A stretch of DNA of 64,000 bases from CAYQLY01 sp964418605 (GTDB taxonomy: Bacteria > Bacteroidota > Bacteroidia > Cytophagales > Cyclobacteriaceae): positions 1 through 64,000 of the forward strand of contig CAYQLY010000008.1 of NCBI GenBank assembly GCA_964418605.1, read 5' to 3'. The notes under the pieces were generated by a model. That model did no database searches. It was not told the origin of the DNA and worked only from the letters and a program-made list of their open reading frames with translations. The translations under genes were made by a program, and so were the position numbers. The number at the start of each line of letters is the position of its first letter. Position 1 is the stretch's first letter. Below, in pieces: positions 1-9,305 of this stretch.

Positions 1-55
1 GACAGCAAAAGGTAGACAGAAAAATAGACGTGTTGAATTGAAAATTATTAAGTAA
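1..55 (+). CDS. OmpA-family protein, C-terminal tail only (partial)
   Basis: Only the last 17 codons and the TAA stop fall inside the window, read in the frame starting at base 2. The peptide ends in QKNRRVELKIIK, the classical end of an OmpA/MotB peptidoglycan-binding domain. The complete OmpA-type protein at 22281-23015 ends almost identically (QKNRRVEIRIIKK). The protein is probably an outer-membrane or periplasmic peptidoglycan anchor. The rest of the gene lies upstream of the window, so other domains cannot be seen. A hairpin terminator follows at 90-123. Confidence 0.8.
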   Translation, partial: TAKGRQKNRRVELKIIK

Positions 56-89
56 TAACCTCTAGTTTTTCCACCTAATATAAAATATC

Positions 90-123
90 AACCCTGTTAA
101 AATATCATTTTAGCAGGGTTTTT
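90..123 (+). terminator. Rho-independent terminator after the OmpA-family gene
   Basis: A 14-bp stem (90-103 with 107-120, one G-T wobble, loop of 3) is followed by a run of T. It lies about 35 bases after the OmpA-type stop and before the promoter of the next gene. Confidence 0.75.
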
Positions 124-170
124 CAATATAAAAAAATCTGATTCGTATTACTTTTTTTCAAAAATTTTCG

Positions 171-178
171 TATACTTG
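171..178 (+). promoter_or_regulatory. Possible Bacteroidota -7 box upstream of the first secreted protein
   Basis: TATACTTG differs at one position from the Bacteroidota housekeeping -7 consensus TAnnTTTG and lies 27 bases before the ATG at 206. No clear -33 TTG was found, so this is a weak candidate. Confidence 0.35.
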
Positions 179-205
179 GGGATAACTTAAACCTACTTTA
201 GTATT

Positions 206-1384
206 ATGAAAAAAATTGTATTATGCCTAGTGGCTAATTTTGCCATTTTTAATGTTTTCTGTCAAACAATCAATTCTGGAGCATACACACTATTGCCAGG
301 TGATGAATCGCTTGTTGGTATTCGCTATCGAACATTACGTGGAGTGGCCCAAACCAATGCTGCTGGGGATGAATCTTATTTAGGATCACCAGATCTTGGT
401 GTAGCATCTAATCGTAAGCAACATGATTTTACATGGGGAACTAGTGCTACATGGGATTTCACATTTCAGTATGATAAGAATGCCAATGTATTACGGACGA
501 TAGTGACGGATGGTATGAATACCTATCAGGATACCATTCAAAATATATCAACATATATTGCTGCAAGGGGAAAAACACACCTCTTATCGTCAATGAATTT
601 TATGAATATTTTAGTTCGCACGAATAGCGTTTCTGCTACGGCTACCATTTCAAATTTAATGTTAAATGGGAATCCTATTGCAGGGAGTTATTCAGCTAAT
701 AATACCGTTGGTCAATGGCATATTCCATCTTATAATTTTGGTGCCGGTTTTATATTTACCGGAACAATTACTACAGCGGGTACTTTTTCAACATCACAAG
801 AAGGAAATAAAATAGAGTTTTCAGTTGGCAATGGAAGTGCTTTGTTGCCTGTAGTTTGGGGGGATGTGTCATGTCGTCGGGAAAAGGAGAAAGTGATTTT
901 GACTTGGGAAACCATAGAGGAGAAGAATAATGATTATTTTGAAATTGAAACATCTCAAAATGGAATTAATTTTTCTAAAATAGGAGAGTTAAAAGCAACT
1001 TCTAGAAATAGAAGCTATTATGAGTTTATTCATATTGCTTCGAGAAAATATACTATACAACATCGGTACTATCGTATTCGACAAATAGATGATAATGGAT
1101 TGTTTAGCTACTCTCCTGTAGTAGCTTTAAATCAGATAGATGATGGCTCTTATGATTCTATGCTTATGGAAAATCCTATTGATTCAGAACTTGGTGTTGT
1201 CTTTCAAGATTCCTTACCTAAAGATATTTCCATAGTTGATGCTAAGGGTGGTGTACTTTCGGCATATACATGCATGGCTAAAGATTTTACTTCTTCTGTT
1301 GATTATCTATCATCAGGTATTTATTGGGTAGTAGTTAGACAACCTGGTAGAGATATTCAGATAGCTAAGTTTATAAAACTATAA
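206..1384 (+). CDS. Secreted protein with probable T9SS C-terminal sorting domain
   Basis: 392 residues. An N-terminal signal peptide (lysines, hydrophobic stretch, cleavage near NVFCQ) is followed by a region of about 190 residues that I do not recognise. From about residue 212 there is a beta-sandwich module (LPVVWGDVSC, VILTWETIEEKNNDYFEIE, YYRIRQIDDNG) that in many Bacteroidota extracellular proteins sits just before the T9SS type A tail. The last 75 residues end in SGIYWVVV...IAKFIKL, which fits such a tail, although the usual YPNP start is degraded to ENPI. The expected fate is export by Sec, then T9SS delivery to the cell surface. The specific function is unknown. It stands alone between a terminator and a convergent SDR gene. 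Confidence 0.7.
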   Translation: MKKIVLCLVANFAIFNVFCQTINSGAYTLLPGDESLVGIRYRTLRGVAQTNAAGDESYLGSPDLGVASNRKQHDFTWGTSATWDFTFQYDKNANVLRTIVTDGMNTYQDTIQNISTYIAARGKTHLLSSMNFMNILVRTNSVSATATISNLMLNGNPIAGSYSANNTVGQWHIPSYNFGAGFIFTGTITTAGTFSTSQEGNKIEFSVGNGSALLPVVWGDVSCRREKEKVILTWETIEEKNNDYFEIETSQNGINFSKIGELKATSRNRSYYEFIHIASRKYTIQHRYYRIRQIDDNGLFSYSPVVALNQIDDGSYDSMLMENPIDSELGVVFQDSLPKDISIVDAKGGVLSAYTCMAKDFTSSVDYLSSGIYWVVVRQPGRDIQIAKFIKL

Positions 1385-1389
1385 GATAC

Positions 1390-2148
1390 CTATATCTTTT
1401 TGTTCACCACATTGGCAGCGGCTTGTGCAAGTGGAAGAATAGTAAGATCACTGATAACGACATGAGGTGGTGTTTCAAGTGTGTAAAGGATAGTGTTTGC
1501 TATATCTTTTGGATGTAGAGGTTGGTATCCTTTGTACACTTGATTAGCTTTTTCTTTATCACCTTTAAAGCGGACTATGGAGAATTCTGTTTCGACGAGT
1601 CCGGGATGTATAGCTGTTACTTTAATTCCATATGGATTAAGATCCATACGTATTCCTTTTGTTAAAGCATCAATAGCATGTTTTGTTGCACAGTAGACAT
1701 TTCCTTTAGTATATACTTCTTTGCCAGCAATCGACCCTATGATAATAATGTGTCCTTTTTTTCGACGAACCATTTCTGGTATAATAAGTTTAGAAATGTA
1801 TAATACACCTTTGATATTTGTATCAATCATAGCATTCCAATCATTTAGATTTCCTTCATGGATGAAGTCTAACCCATGTGCATTACCCGCATTATTGATT
1901 AGAATATCAATGGACTTCCATTTTTTGGGAAGGGATTCAATGGCTTTTTTAACTTCATCACCCGACTGAATATCAAAATTTAAATAAGTAGCAGTTGTTT
2001 GTCTAGATAGGTTCTGATGTATTTTTTTTAAACGGTCAAGCCTTCTTCCACAGAGAATTAAATGATACCCTTTTTGTGCTAAGAGTTCAGCTGTTGCTTT
2101 TCCTATTCCTGATGTAGCTCCTGTTATAAGAGCAATTTTTTTAGTCAT
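1390..2148 (-). CDS. Short-chain dehydrogenase/reductase (SDR), YdfG-like
   Basis: 252 residues, a normal length for a classical SDR. It shows the Rossmann motif TGATSGIGKA near the N-terminus, the NNAG motif near residue 86, a serine on GSIAG, and the catalytic YxxxK as YCATK. The arginine-rich CGRRLDRL after beta-2 suggests NADP preference. The closest described relatives are the serine/3-hydroxy acid dehydrogenases (YdfG type), but the substrate cannot be read from the sequence. It converges on the preceding secreted-protein gene with only 5 bases between the stops. Confidence 0.85.
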   Translation of the reverse strand: MTKKIALITGATSGIGKATAELLAQKGYHLILCGRRLDRLKKIHQNLSRQTTATYLNFDIQSGDEVKKAIESLPKKWKSIDILINNAGNAHGLDFIHEGNLNDWNAMIDTNIKGVLYISKLIIPEMVRRKKGHIIIIGSIAGKEVYTKGNVYCATKHAIDALTKGIRMDLNPYGIKVTAIHPGLVETEFSIVRFKGDKEKANQVYKGYQPLHPKDIANTILYTLETPPHVVISDLTILPLAQAAANVVNKKI

Positions 2149-2287
2149 ATTATGAGAAAACAGAAACTAAAATACGAATTATCGTGAATTTGATCTTCTC
2201 AATAGGCTTATTTTTTATGAGGTATATCCAGAAACTAATTTGTAGTTTTACTCAGAGATAAAGTAATTTTACAGTCATCAATTGTTC

Positions 2288-2295
2288 TAAATTTG
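2288..2295 (+). promoter_or_regulatory. Bacteroidota -7 box of parC
   Basis: TAAATTTG is a perfect match to TAnnTTTG. It ends only 5 bases before the parC ATG, so the transcript would start at or very near the initiation codon. The -33 region is TTTT rather than TTTG. Confidence 0.45.
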
Positions 2296-2300
2296 TACCA

Positions 2301-5015
2301 ATGAAAAAGAAGAATAAAAAAGAATCTTCTAAAATTAAAAAAACTACCTCTTCAAAACAGAGTAATGGGAAAGGTAATTTGGAAAACAGTTATGATATTA
2401 TTCCTGTATCAGGGATGTATGAAAACTGGTTTTTGGATTATGCCTCGTATGTTATTTTAGAACGAGCAGTCCCCGCTATTGAAGATGGATTGAAGCCTGT
2501 TCAACGTCGTATTCTTCATGCGATGAGAGAAATGGATGATGGTCGGTATAATAAAGTAGCCAATATCATTGGTCAGACGATGCAATACCATCCTCATGGA
2601 GATGCGTCTATTGGCGAAGCAATCATTAACATAGGTCAAAAAGATTTACTAATTGATACTCAAGGGAATTGGGGAGATATACGAACAGGAGATGGTGCAG
2701 CCGCGCCTCGTTATATTGAGGCGAGGCCTACCAAATTTGCATTAGAAGTTGTATTTAATCCAGATATCACAGAATGGCAACTTTCCTATGATGGTCGTAA
2801 AAAAGAGCCTGTTACACTTCCAATTAAATTTCCACTTTTACTTGCTCATGGTGTAGATGGAATTGCGGTAGGGCTCTCTACTAAAATATTGCCACACAAT
2901 TTTTGTGAACTTATTCAGGCCTCCATTAAAGTTCTTCGCAAAGAAGATTTTGATTTATATCCTGATTTTAGTACTGGTGGTATGATGGACGCCTCTAATT
3001 ATACAGATGGTATACGAGGAGGTAAAGTAAGAGTACGTGCTAAAATTGAAAAAATAGATAATAAAAATTTACTTATTCGTGAGATTCCATTTGGAACCAC
3101 AACGACTTCTATCATGGAGTCTATTGTGAAAGCGAATGATAATGGTAAAATTAAAATTAAGAAGGTTGTAGATAATACAGCTAAAGATGTTGAAATTCTT
3201 ATACAGCTTATGCCGGGAATTTCTCCTGATATTACCATTGATGCATTGTATGCTTTTACGGAGTGCGAGGTATCTGTTTCACCTAATGCTTGTGTTATTG
3301 TTAGTGATAAACCCTTGTTTTTAGGTGTTAAAGAGATTTTAAAAATATCCACACATAAAACCGTAGCGCTTCTTAAGAGAGAGCTTGACATTAAACGTGA
3401 TGATTTAAAAGAACGGTTATTGTTTTCATCTCTTGAAAAACTATTTATTGAAAAACGTATTTATCGAAGTATTGAAGAGTGTGAAACATGGGAAGCTGTT
3501 ATTAAAACGATTGATAAAGGATTAAAGCCTTATAAATCTCTTTTTTATCGAGAGATTACAGAACAAGACATCGTCAATCTAACTGAAATTAAAATTAAGA
3601 GAATCTCTAAGTATGATGCATTCAAAGCGGATGAGTTAATGAAAAAGCTAGGAGATGAACTAAAAGAAACAGAAAAGAATTTAAAAAATTTGACCGCTTT
3701 TGCTGTTCGTTACTTTGAGGGATTGCTTGAGCGGTATGGAAAAGGTAAAGAGCGTAAAACAGAAATTCGCGCATTTGACACCATTCAAGCTACTGTTGTT
3801 GCTGCTGCTAATGAAAAATTATATGTTAATAGACAGGATGGGTTTGTGGGGTATGGACTGAAAAAAGATGAATACATTTCAGATTGCTCAGACTTAGATG
3901 ACATTATTGTATTTAGACGTGATGGAAAATGTCAAGTTTCCCGCATAGCTGAAAAAATGTTTATGGGAAAAGATATTATCCATGTTGCAGTGTTTAAAAA
4001 AAATGATGATCGAATGGTCTACAATATGGTCTATACTGATGGGGAATCTGGGGTAAGTTATATTAAGCGGTTTCAAATTACGGGAATCACGCGTGATAAA
4101 GAGTATGATTTGACGAAAGGTGGAAAAAACTCCAAAGTGCTTTATTTTTCAGCTAATCTTAATGGTGAAGCAGAAACAGTTACGATTACTTTATCTCAAT
4201 CGTGTAGGGCTAAAATAAAAGTATTTGAATTTGATTTTGCAGAATTAGCTATTAAAGGTCGTAGTTCAATTGGAAATATTGTTACTAAATATCCTGTTAA
4301 AAAAATACAATTTAAATCAGGAGGAGTATCTACATTAGGTGGTAAAGAGTTGTGGTATGATGCTACAATAGGTCGACTTAATACAGACGAACGTGGGAAA
4401 ACATTAGGCAACTTTAAAGAAGACGATTTAATATTGGTCATTTATCAGGATGGCCAGTATGAGCTTTTGAAACCGGAGTTAACTAATCGGTTTGACTCAG
4501 TACAAGTTCTTGTCATAGAAAAATATAATCCTAAAACAGTTATATCAGCTGTTCATTACGATGGTAAATTGAAAAATTATTATGTCAAGCGTTTTCAAAT
4601 TGAAACAGCAACAGTTGACAAAAAATTTAGCTTTATTAGTGAGCATCAGGGGTCTAAACTTATTTTGGCAAGTACTGCAAAATCACCTGAGGTAGAGTTG
4701 ATTGTTTTGAAAGGAGCTAAAAAAGTGGAGCAAAAAGAAAGCTATGAATTAGATTCTCTCATTGATGTTAAAGGTTGGAAATCTATTGGAAATAAATTAA
4801 GTAATTATGAAGTAAAAAACATAAGATTAATCGCCAATGAAAAAATAACCAATACAGTTCAAAAAAAAGAAGAAGTAGTAAAGGAAAATAAAAAACAAAA
4901 AGAAAAAAATAAATCCTCGACTAAAAAAGAGAAAAAATCAAAAGCTTCTTCTAAAAAAAAATTCTATAAAGTAGGCCAAACGATTGAATTATCTTTCGAT
5001 AAAAAGAAAAAATGA
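2301..5015 (+). CDS. parC: DNA topoisomerase IV subunit A
   Basis: 904 residues. This is the breakage-reunion subunit of the type II topoisomerase that decatenates daughter chromosomes. After a lysine-rich leader the catalytic core starts at about residue 45 (DYASYVILERAVPAIEDGLK). It continues through QRRILHAM and YHPHGDASIGEAI to the active-site tyrosine in AAAPRYIEAR. The C-terminal beta-propeller lacks a GyrA box (QRRGGKG), which argues for ParC over GyrA. The last 60 residues are a lysine tail common in Bacteroidota ParC. The partner parE is not in the window. The stop overlaps the next gene's start as ATGA. Confidence 0.92.
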   Translation: MKKKNKKESSKIKKTTSSKQSNGKGNLENSYDIIPVSGMYENWFLDYASYVILERAVPAIEDGLKPVQRRILHAMREMDDGRYNKVANIIGQTMQYHPHGDASIGEAIINIGQKDLLIDTQGNWGDIRTGDGAAAPRYIEARPTKFALEVVFNPDITEWQLSYDGRKKEPVTLPIKFPLLLAHGVDGIAVGLSTKILPHNFCELIQASIKVLRKEDFDLYPDFSTGGMMDASNYTDGIRGGKVRVRAKIEKIDNKNLLIREIPFGTTTTSIMESIVKANDNGKIKIKKVVDNTAKDVEILIQLMPGISPDITIDALYAFTECEVSVSPNACVIVSDKPLFLGVKEILKISTHKTVALLKRELDIKRDDLKERLLFSSLEKLFIEKRIYRSIEECETWEAVIKTIDKGLKPYKSLFYREITEQDIVNLTEIKIKRISKYDAFKADELMKKLGDELKETEKNLKNLTAFAVRYFEGLLERYGKGKERKTEIRAFDTIQATVVAAANEKLYVNRQDGFVGYGLKKDEYISDCSDLDDIIVFRRDGKCQVSRIAEKMFMGKDIIHVAVFKKNDDRMVYNMVYTDGESGVSYIKRFQITGITRDKEYDLTKGGKNSKVLYFSANLNGEAETVTITLSQSCRAKIKVFEFDFAELAIKGRSSIGNIVTKYPVKKIQFKSGGVSTLGGKELWYDATIGRLNTDERGKTLGNFKEDDLILVIYQDGQYELLKPELTNRFDSVQVLVIEKYNPKTVISAVHYDGKLKNYYVKRFQIETATVDKKFSFISEHQGSKLILASTAKSPEVELIVLKGAKKVEQKESYELDSLIDVKGWKSIGNKLSNYEVKNIRLIANEKITNTVQKKEEVVKENKKQKEKNKSSTKKEKKSKASSKKKFYKVGQTIELSFDKKKK

Positions 5016-5968
5016 TCTTCAAATTCAAAAAACAGGAATTTAGAATAAGTGAATTAAGTACGATACAATATAAAATATATACTATTGAATCGGAAGATCG
5101 TTTCTTAAGCGATATTCTTGTTATTCAGTTTGATGGAAAACATGGATTTGGATCCTCAGGAAATACAGATTCTGCATATATGGAAGCAGTTATTGAATTT
5201 GCAAAATCCTATTTTGATTCATTAAACGCCATTATTCTTGATTTTCGCAATTTAGAATATGAATGGGGAGATACGATGGGAAGAGTAATTGATACTGCTC
5301 ATTGTAATCATTTACATGCTGCCTTACTTACCTCAGAAAAATGTTATGGAGGATTGCATACACTAATCGAACAAGAGTTAAATGCAGTGTCTACTGAATA
5401 TCTATTTCAAAAAGAAAATGAAGCGATTGATTATTTAATAAAAGAACATGCTTTATTGCAAAAATTATTATTTGCTTCGACTGATGATAAAAAAAATGTT
5501 TCTCAAGATATTCATGAAGTAATTAAATGTGATTGGGATAGAAAACTAAAACTAGATAAAAATCAAAAACGAAGATCAAATCTAATTTTCTTTTTTATTT
5601 GTTATAGGGACCTACATACTACTAATATAAATTTATTAACTACTGCTTTTAAAGAAGAAATAAAATTTGAAAAATTTGCCAAAGAAAGCACATCCAGTCT
5701 TTCTTTGAATGTTTTATCTGAAATACTACTAACAAAGGGCTCATTTAAAGAACTAGAACTTTTTTGCTCTGAAGCATTTTCTATAAAAGACTCATACCAG
5801 TTTTCTGACCCTATCACCTTGCCACCTTTACTGGTCTATTTTATTTTAACGTATCTTAAAAATAAAATAAATAATACTGAAACAACTAAAGATGATCTAG
5901 AAAAATATATTTATTGTGAAAACCTATTCTTAACAATTTCTAAATCTTCTGGTGTATCAATTCCATAA
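5012..5968 (+). CDS. Unknown protein coupled to parC
   Basis: 318 residues, no signal peptide or membrane segment. Its ATG overlaps the parC stop (ATGA), so it is probably translated by re-initiation after parC. Residues 25-100 look like an alternating beta/alpha fold (ILVIQFDGKHGFG, AIILDFRNLEYEWGD), with a conserved-looking GNTDSAYMEAVIEFAKSYF in between. The remainder is helical and rich in lysine, asparagine and leucine. I do not recognise the family. The C-terminal 19 codons run antisense over the end of kdsB, so the true ancestral end may have been shorter. A STAS-like or immunity-protein-like fold is possible but unproven. Confidence 0.65.
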   Translation: MIFKFKKQEFRISELSTIQYKIYTIESEDRFLSDILVIQFDGKHGFGSSGNTDSAYMEAVIEFAKSYFDSLNAIILDFRNLEYEWGDTMGRVIDTAHCNHLHAALLTSEKCYGGLHTLIEQELNAVSTEYLFQKENEAIDYLIKEHALLQKLLFASTDDKKNVSQDIHEVIKCDWDRKLKLDKNQKRRSNLIFFFICYRDLHTTNINLLTTAFKEEIKFEKFAKESTSSLSLNVLSEILLTKGSFKELELFCSEAFSIKDSYQFSDPITLPPLLVYFILTYLKNKINNTETTKDDLEKYIYCENLFLTISKSSGVSIP

Positions 5969-6651
5969 GAATCAATATCGGTGGTAATGACCTGAATTTT
6001 GAAGCCATGTTCAATCCATCGAAGTTGTTCCAAAGATTCTGCTTTTTCTAAAGAAGAGGAGGGGAGTTGAGTGACTTGAGTAAGTATATCTGAGCGGTAG
6101 GCATAAATACCAATGTGTTTATGAAATAAAAAACTGGTTAACCATTTTTTTTGCTCTTCATTTCGTATATAAGGGATAGCATGTCGACTAAAGTAAATGG
6201 CTTCCTTTTTTTTATTAAAAATAACTTTTACAACATGAGGAGAAAACAGACTATCTACATCTTCTAATGGAATAGCTAATGTAGCTAATTCTATATGTTG
6301 TTCTAATGCTTTACCTAGTCGATTAATTTGAGCTGGTTGAATGAAAGGCTCATCCCCTTGTATATTTATAATAAAATCAAATCGATCTGTTAGGTTGGAT
6401 ATCACTTCTGCACATCGATCTGTACCACTTGGATGATGTGTTGAAGTCATCACTACTTTCCCATTAAATGAGTGTGCGTGCTTGAAAATGCTGTCATGGT
6501 CAGTTGCTATAATGACATCAGATAATATGTCTGCTTGTTTAGCTTGCTCATACACACGCTGTATCATGGATTTTCCATGGATATCAACTAATGCTTTCTT
6601 AGGAAACCGTGAAGAAGCATATCGAGCAGGTATAATTCCTAAAATTTTCAT
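5911..6651 (-). CDS. kdsB: 3-deoxy-manno-octulosonate cytidylyltransferase
   Basis: 246 residues, standard size. The cytoplasmic enzyme activates Kdo with CTP to CMP-Kdo for lipid A-core assembly, so the cell makes Kdo-containing LPS. Seen motifs are IIPARYASSRFPKKAL (nucleotide binding), ATDH, QGDEPFI, FSRHAIPY and HIGIYAYR, all in the KdsB order. The C-terminus GIDTPEDLEIV is diagnostic. Its start overlaps the stop of the upstream nfeD gene by 4 bases (ATGA). Its 3' end overlaps the convergent unknown gene by 58 bases. Confidence 0.93.
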   Translation of the reverse strand: MKILGIIPARYASSRFPKKALVDIHGKSMIQRVYEQAKQADILSDVIIATDHDSIFKHAHSFNGKVVMTSTHHPSGTDRCAEVISNLTDRFDFIINIQGDEPFIQPAQINRLGKALEQHIELATLAIPLEDVDSLFSPHVVKVIFNKKKEAIYFSRHAIPYIRNEEQKKWLTSFLFHKHIGIYAYRSDILTQVTQLPSSSLEKAESLEQLRWIEHGFKIQVITTDIDSYGIDTPEDLEIVKNRFSQ

Positions 6652-8009
6652 ATTTTTTTTACTTTGAGTATATTGCTTTCTATAGATAATACAATGATGT
6701 CGTCATCTTTATCTATAAATTCACCTCGTGTCGTTGCTTCGTATACGTCATGGTCAATACGTATTTTTCCCGAAGGACGTAATGCGGTATAAGCAGTTCC
6801 TTTTTTTCCAATTAACTCAGGAGCTAAGGTTTGAGATGTATACCCTTCTTTTGTAGTCATTTTTTTCTCTAAGGCTATTTGTTTAAGTAGTTTACTTTTT
6901 GGAAGGCGATTGCCTCCAATAATAAATAGTAACATAATGGCTAAAAAACCTACAGAGATAGAGACTATAGCTTCTAAAATAGATTGACTTGTTACAAATG
7001 AAAAATCAAGATTATAATTATTGAGCATCATTAGTGCTAGTGCTAAAAATGTAGTAACAATACCCGTAATTCCGGCTATACCAAAACCAGGTATCACTAA
7101 AACTTCTAATAAGATTAAAACAATACCGCCAGCTAATAATCCTACTTCCCAGTAGTCTGCTAAGCCATTTATGTAATAAGGAATAAAGTATAATGCGCTC
7201 GCCACAATAGAGATAAGTAAAGGCAAGCCTAGTCCAGGTGCTTGCAACTCGTAATAAATTCCTCCAATGATGAGTAGAATGAGAATACTACTTACAATAG
7301 GATTCATACAAAAATTAGTAAATTGATCTATCGGACTTAATTTAAAATATTTTAATGTATGATTTGCAGGATACATGGATTGCATCAACTCTTCTATAGA
7401 GTTAATCTTTTTTTCACAATACCCATATTTTATAGCTTCTTGTGTTGTAAGTGTAAGCACACGTTTATCTTTCATGAGTTTCCTCATAACACTATCTATG
7501 ATAAATAGATCATCGACCATGGCTTCAGCTAGAGTAGTGCTGCGATGATTTATTTCAGCTGTAGCGCGCATAAGTCCTTTCATGTAAGATTGAAATTTAT
7601 AAGAAGCAGGAAATCCATCGGCAGTCACTACAGTGGCTGCACCTATTGTCGCACCTTGAGACATATAAATACTATCACATGAAATAGCTATAAGAGCTCC
7701 TGCTGAAGCAGCATGCTTATTAATAAACGCATAAATAGGCTTGGAATAATCAATAAGAAGATTTCGAATATGAAGCGATTCGTAAAGAGCACCTCCATAG
7801 GTATTTAACTCTACTATAATTGCATCATACTTTTTATCTTTTCCTTCTTCTAAGCCTAATTCAATGTAACGGCTAAGTGTAGGATTAACTTCTGATTTGA
7901 TTTCTAATACAAGAATAGAGAGCCCTTTTTTGTTTTCTTTAGATAATGTAAAGGAGTACACAAAAACAGCAGCGGTGACGAGGATCAGGGTTTTTATGTT
8001 GGAATACAT
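6648..8009 (-). CDS. NfeD-like membrane serine protease (ClpP-class plus NfeD domain)
   Basis: 453 residues. A signal or anchor segment is followed by a ClpP/SppA-like protease domain (about 28-215). The probable nucleophile serine is in HAASAGALIA, and YGGAL forms the oxyanion loop. Next come four or five membrane segments (about 235-375) and a C-terminal OB-fold NfeD domain (GKKGTAYTALRPSGKIRI). Long-form NfeD proteins are tied to membrane-protein quality control with stomatin-like partners. No stomatin gene is adjacent here. It is co-transcribed with kdsB through an overlapping ATGA. Confidence 0.85.
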   Translation of the reverse strand: MYSNIKTLILVTAAVFVYSFTLSKENKKGLSILVLEIKSEVNPTLSRYIELGLEEGKDKKYDAIIVELNTYGGALYESLHIRNLLIDYSKPIYAFINKHAASAGALIAISCDSIYMSQGATIGAATVVTADGFPASYKFQSYMKGLMRATAEINHRSTTLAEAMVDDLFIIDSVMRKLMKDKRVLTLTTQEAIKYGYCEKKINSIEELMQSMYPANHTLKYFKLSPIDQFTNFCMNPIVSSILILLIIGGIYYELQAPGLGLPLLISIVASALYFIPYYINGLADYWEVGLLAGGIVLILLEVLVIPGFGIAGITGIVTTFLALALMMLNNYNLDFSFVTSQSILEAIVSISVGFLAIMLLFIIGGNRLPKSKLLKQIALEKKMTTKEGYTSQTLAPELIGKKGTAYTALRPSGKIRIDHDVYEATTRGEFIDKDDDIIVLSIESNILKVKKI

Positions 8010-8100
8010 AAATTAAGTAAAAACGCACGCAATTTAATAAGTTTTTAGAAAGAATAGTAGATCTATTTTCTGGTGTAAAAAACTATCTTACTTTGTTTTG

Positions 8101-8108
8101 TATATTTG
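8101..8108 (+). promoter_or_regulatory. Bacteroidota -7 box of the LysM gene
   Basis: TATATTTG is a perfect TAnnTTTG match 25 bases before the chosen ATG at 8134. This supports that start over an in-frame upstream alternative near 8098, which would lie at or upstream of the box. Confidence 0.5.
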
Positions 8109-8133
8109 TGACCGAATAACAATTTTTTATAAT

Positions 8134-9174
8134 ATGAGGTACAATCCATGGCTATATGTATGCATACTGTTTATTGCTACACTAACAATAGGTAAAACCG
8201 CCCCTTTATATGATTCGGTAGGTGTGGATATCTCTGATGATAAAACGTGGGTACTTCATCGTGTTGAGTCGCAAGAAACACTTTACTCTATCTCTAAAAA
8301 ATATAATGTTAAAGTGGAAAAAATTATAGCACAAAATCCAGATGCCAAAACAGCTATAAAAATAGGTCAACTTCTCAAAATCCCTATTGCTAAACAAAAA
8401 AATCAAACAACAACTTCTTCTTCAAAAAACAAACATGTCGTGCAATCTAAGCAAACACTATTTTCTATTGCTAAGATGTATGGCATTACGGTGAATCAGC
8501 TAAAAGAATGGAATAACTTAACAAGCGATGAAATTTTAGTCGGACAGGAGTTAGTTATTAGTCTTTCTGAATTAGGACCTAAGCTACATAAACTTCCTTC
8601 CGTTAATCATCAAGATTCACTTACCTATAAGAAGAATTATAAAGTTGATGATAAAAATAATAAAATTCATAAAGTACAAGCTGGTCAAACATTGAGCGGA
8701 TTATCACGTCTTTACGGTGAATCTGTAGAAAATATCATGCGCTGGAACCAACTTACCTCACCAGAAATTTATGTAGATCAAGATTTAATTGTTCATAAAG
8801 CACAGGATAATGTAGAGCCCATTCAAGAACATTATTTGATTGATCTCAATAAAAAAGATACCACTCGATTGGTGGATAAAACACCTATTGTTAAATCGAC
8901 AGGAGCTAAAATAGCGGAGGTAGGTTTAGCAGAGGCGATTGATGGAACAGAAGATAATCCAAAATATTTGGCTTTGCATAAAACCGCTGCTCCAGGCACT
9001 ATTGTACAAGTAAAAAATGAAATTAATAATGTGTACATTTTTGCGCGTGTTGTAGGGAAACTTCCTGATACAGGGGCTAATGAAAAAACAATTATTCGGT
9101 TGACTAAAAAAGCTTATCAAAAGTTAGGAACGATTGATAAAAAAACACCAGTTGAGGTAACCTACATACAATAG
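8134..9174 (+). CDS. Secreted triple-LysM protein with RlpA-like C-terminal domain
   Basis: 346 residues. A signal peptide (WLYVCILFIATLTIG) precedes three LysM peptidoglycan-binding motifs at about 39-83 (HRVESQETLYSISKKY), 95-140 (VVQSKQTLFSIAKMYG) and 180-225 (HKVQAGQTLSGLSRLYG), joined by polar linkers. The last 90 residues (ALHKTAAPGTIVQVKN, ARVVGKLPDTGANEKTIIRLTKKAYQKLG) resemble the double-psi beta-barrel of RlpA-type proteins. Enzymatic activity is doubtful because the usual catalytic residues are not evident. It probably acts in the periplasm on or near the cell wall. The start was chosen at the ATG placed behind a good -7 box and directly before the signal peptide. Confidence 0.8.
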   Translation: MRYNPWLYVCILFIATLTIGKTAPLYDSVGVDISDDKTWVLHRVESQETLYSISKKYNVKVEKIIAQNPDAKTAIKIGQLLKIPIAKQKNQTTTSSSKNKHVVQSKQTLFSIAKMYGITVNQLKEWNNLTSDEILVGQELVISLSELGPKLHKLPSVNHQDSLTYKKNYKVDDKNNKIHKVQAGQTLSGLSRLYGESVENIMRWNQLTSPEIYVDQDLIVHKAQDNVEPIQEHYLIDLNKKDTTRLVDKTPIVKSTGAKIAEVGLAEAIDGTEDNPKYLALHKTAAPGTIVQVKNEINNVYIFARVVGKLPDTGANEKTIIRLTKKAYQKLGTIDKKTPVEVTYIQ

Positions 9175-9253
9175 CGCTAAAATAGTAGCTATAAAAGTAT
9201 TATTTTTCTAAAAAAAAGTATAACTTTTTTAATAATCTTAAGAATAAAAAGCG

Positions 9254-9261
9254 TAAATTCG
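9254..9261 (+). promoter_or_regulatory. Possible -7 box of clpC
   Basis: TAAATTCG differs from TAnnTTTG at one position and lies 44 bases before the clpC ATG. No CIRCE-type inverted repeat was seen in the 131-base gap. Confidence 0.3.
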
Positions 9262-9305
9262 CAATTCAAAAGGAGTATTAAATTATAGTTTAGTAGGTTT
9301 TTTAT

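Noticed and set aside
2457..2639. Many open frames of 60-130 codons antisense to parC, clpC, nuoM and other genes
   Set aside because: They lie inside strongly conserved genes, lack family motifs and reflect low-complexity codon use of the AT-rich genome.
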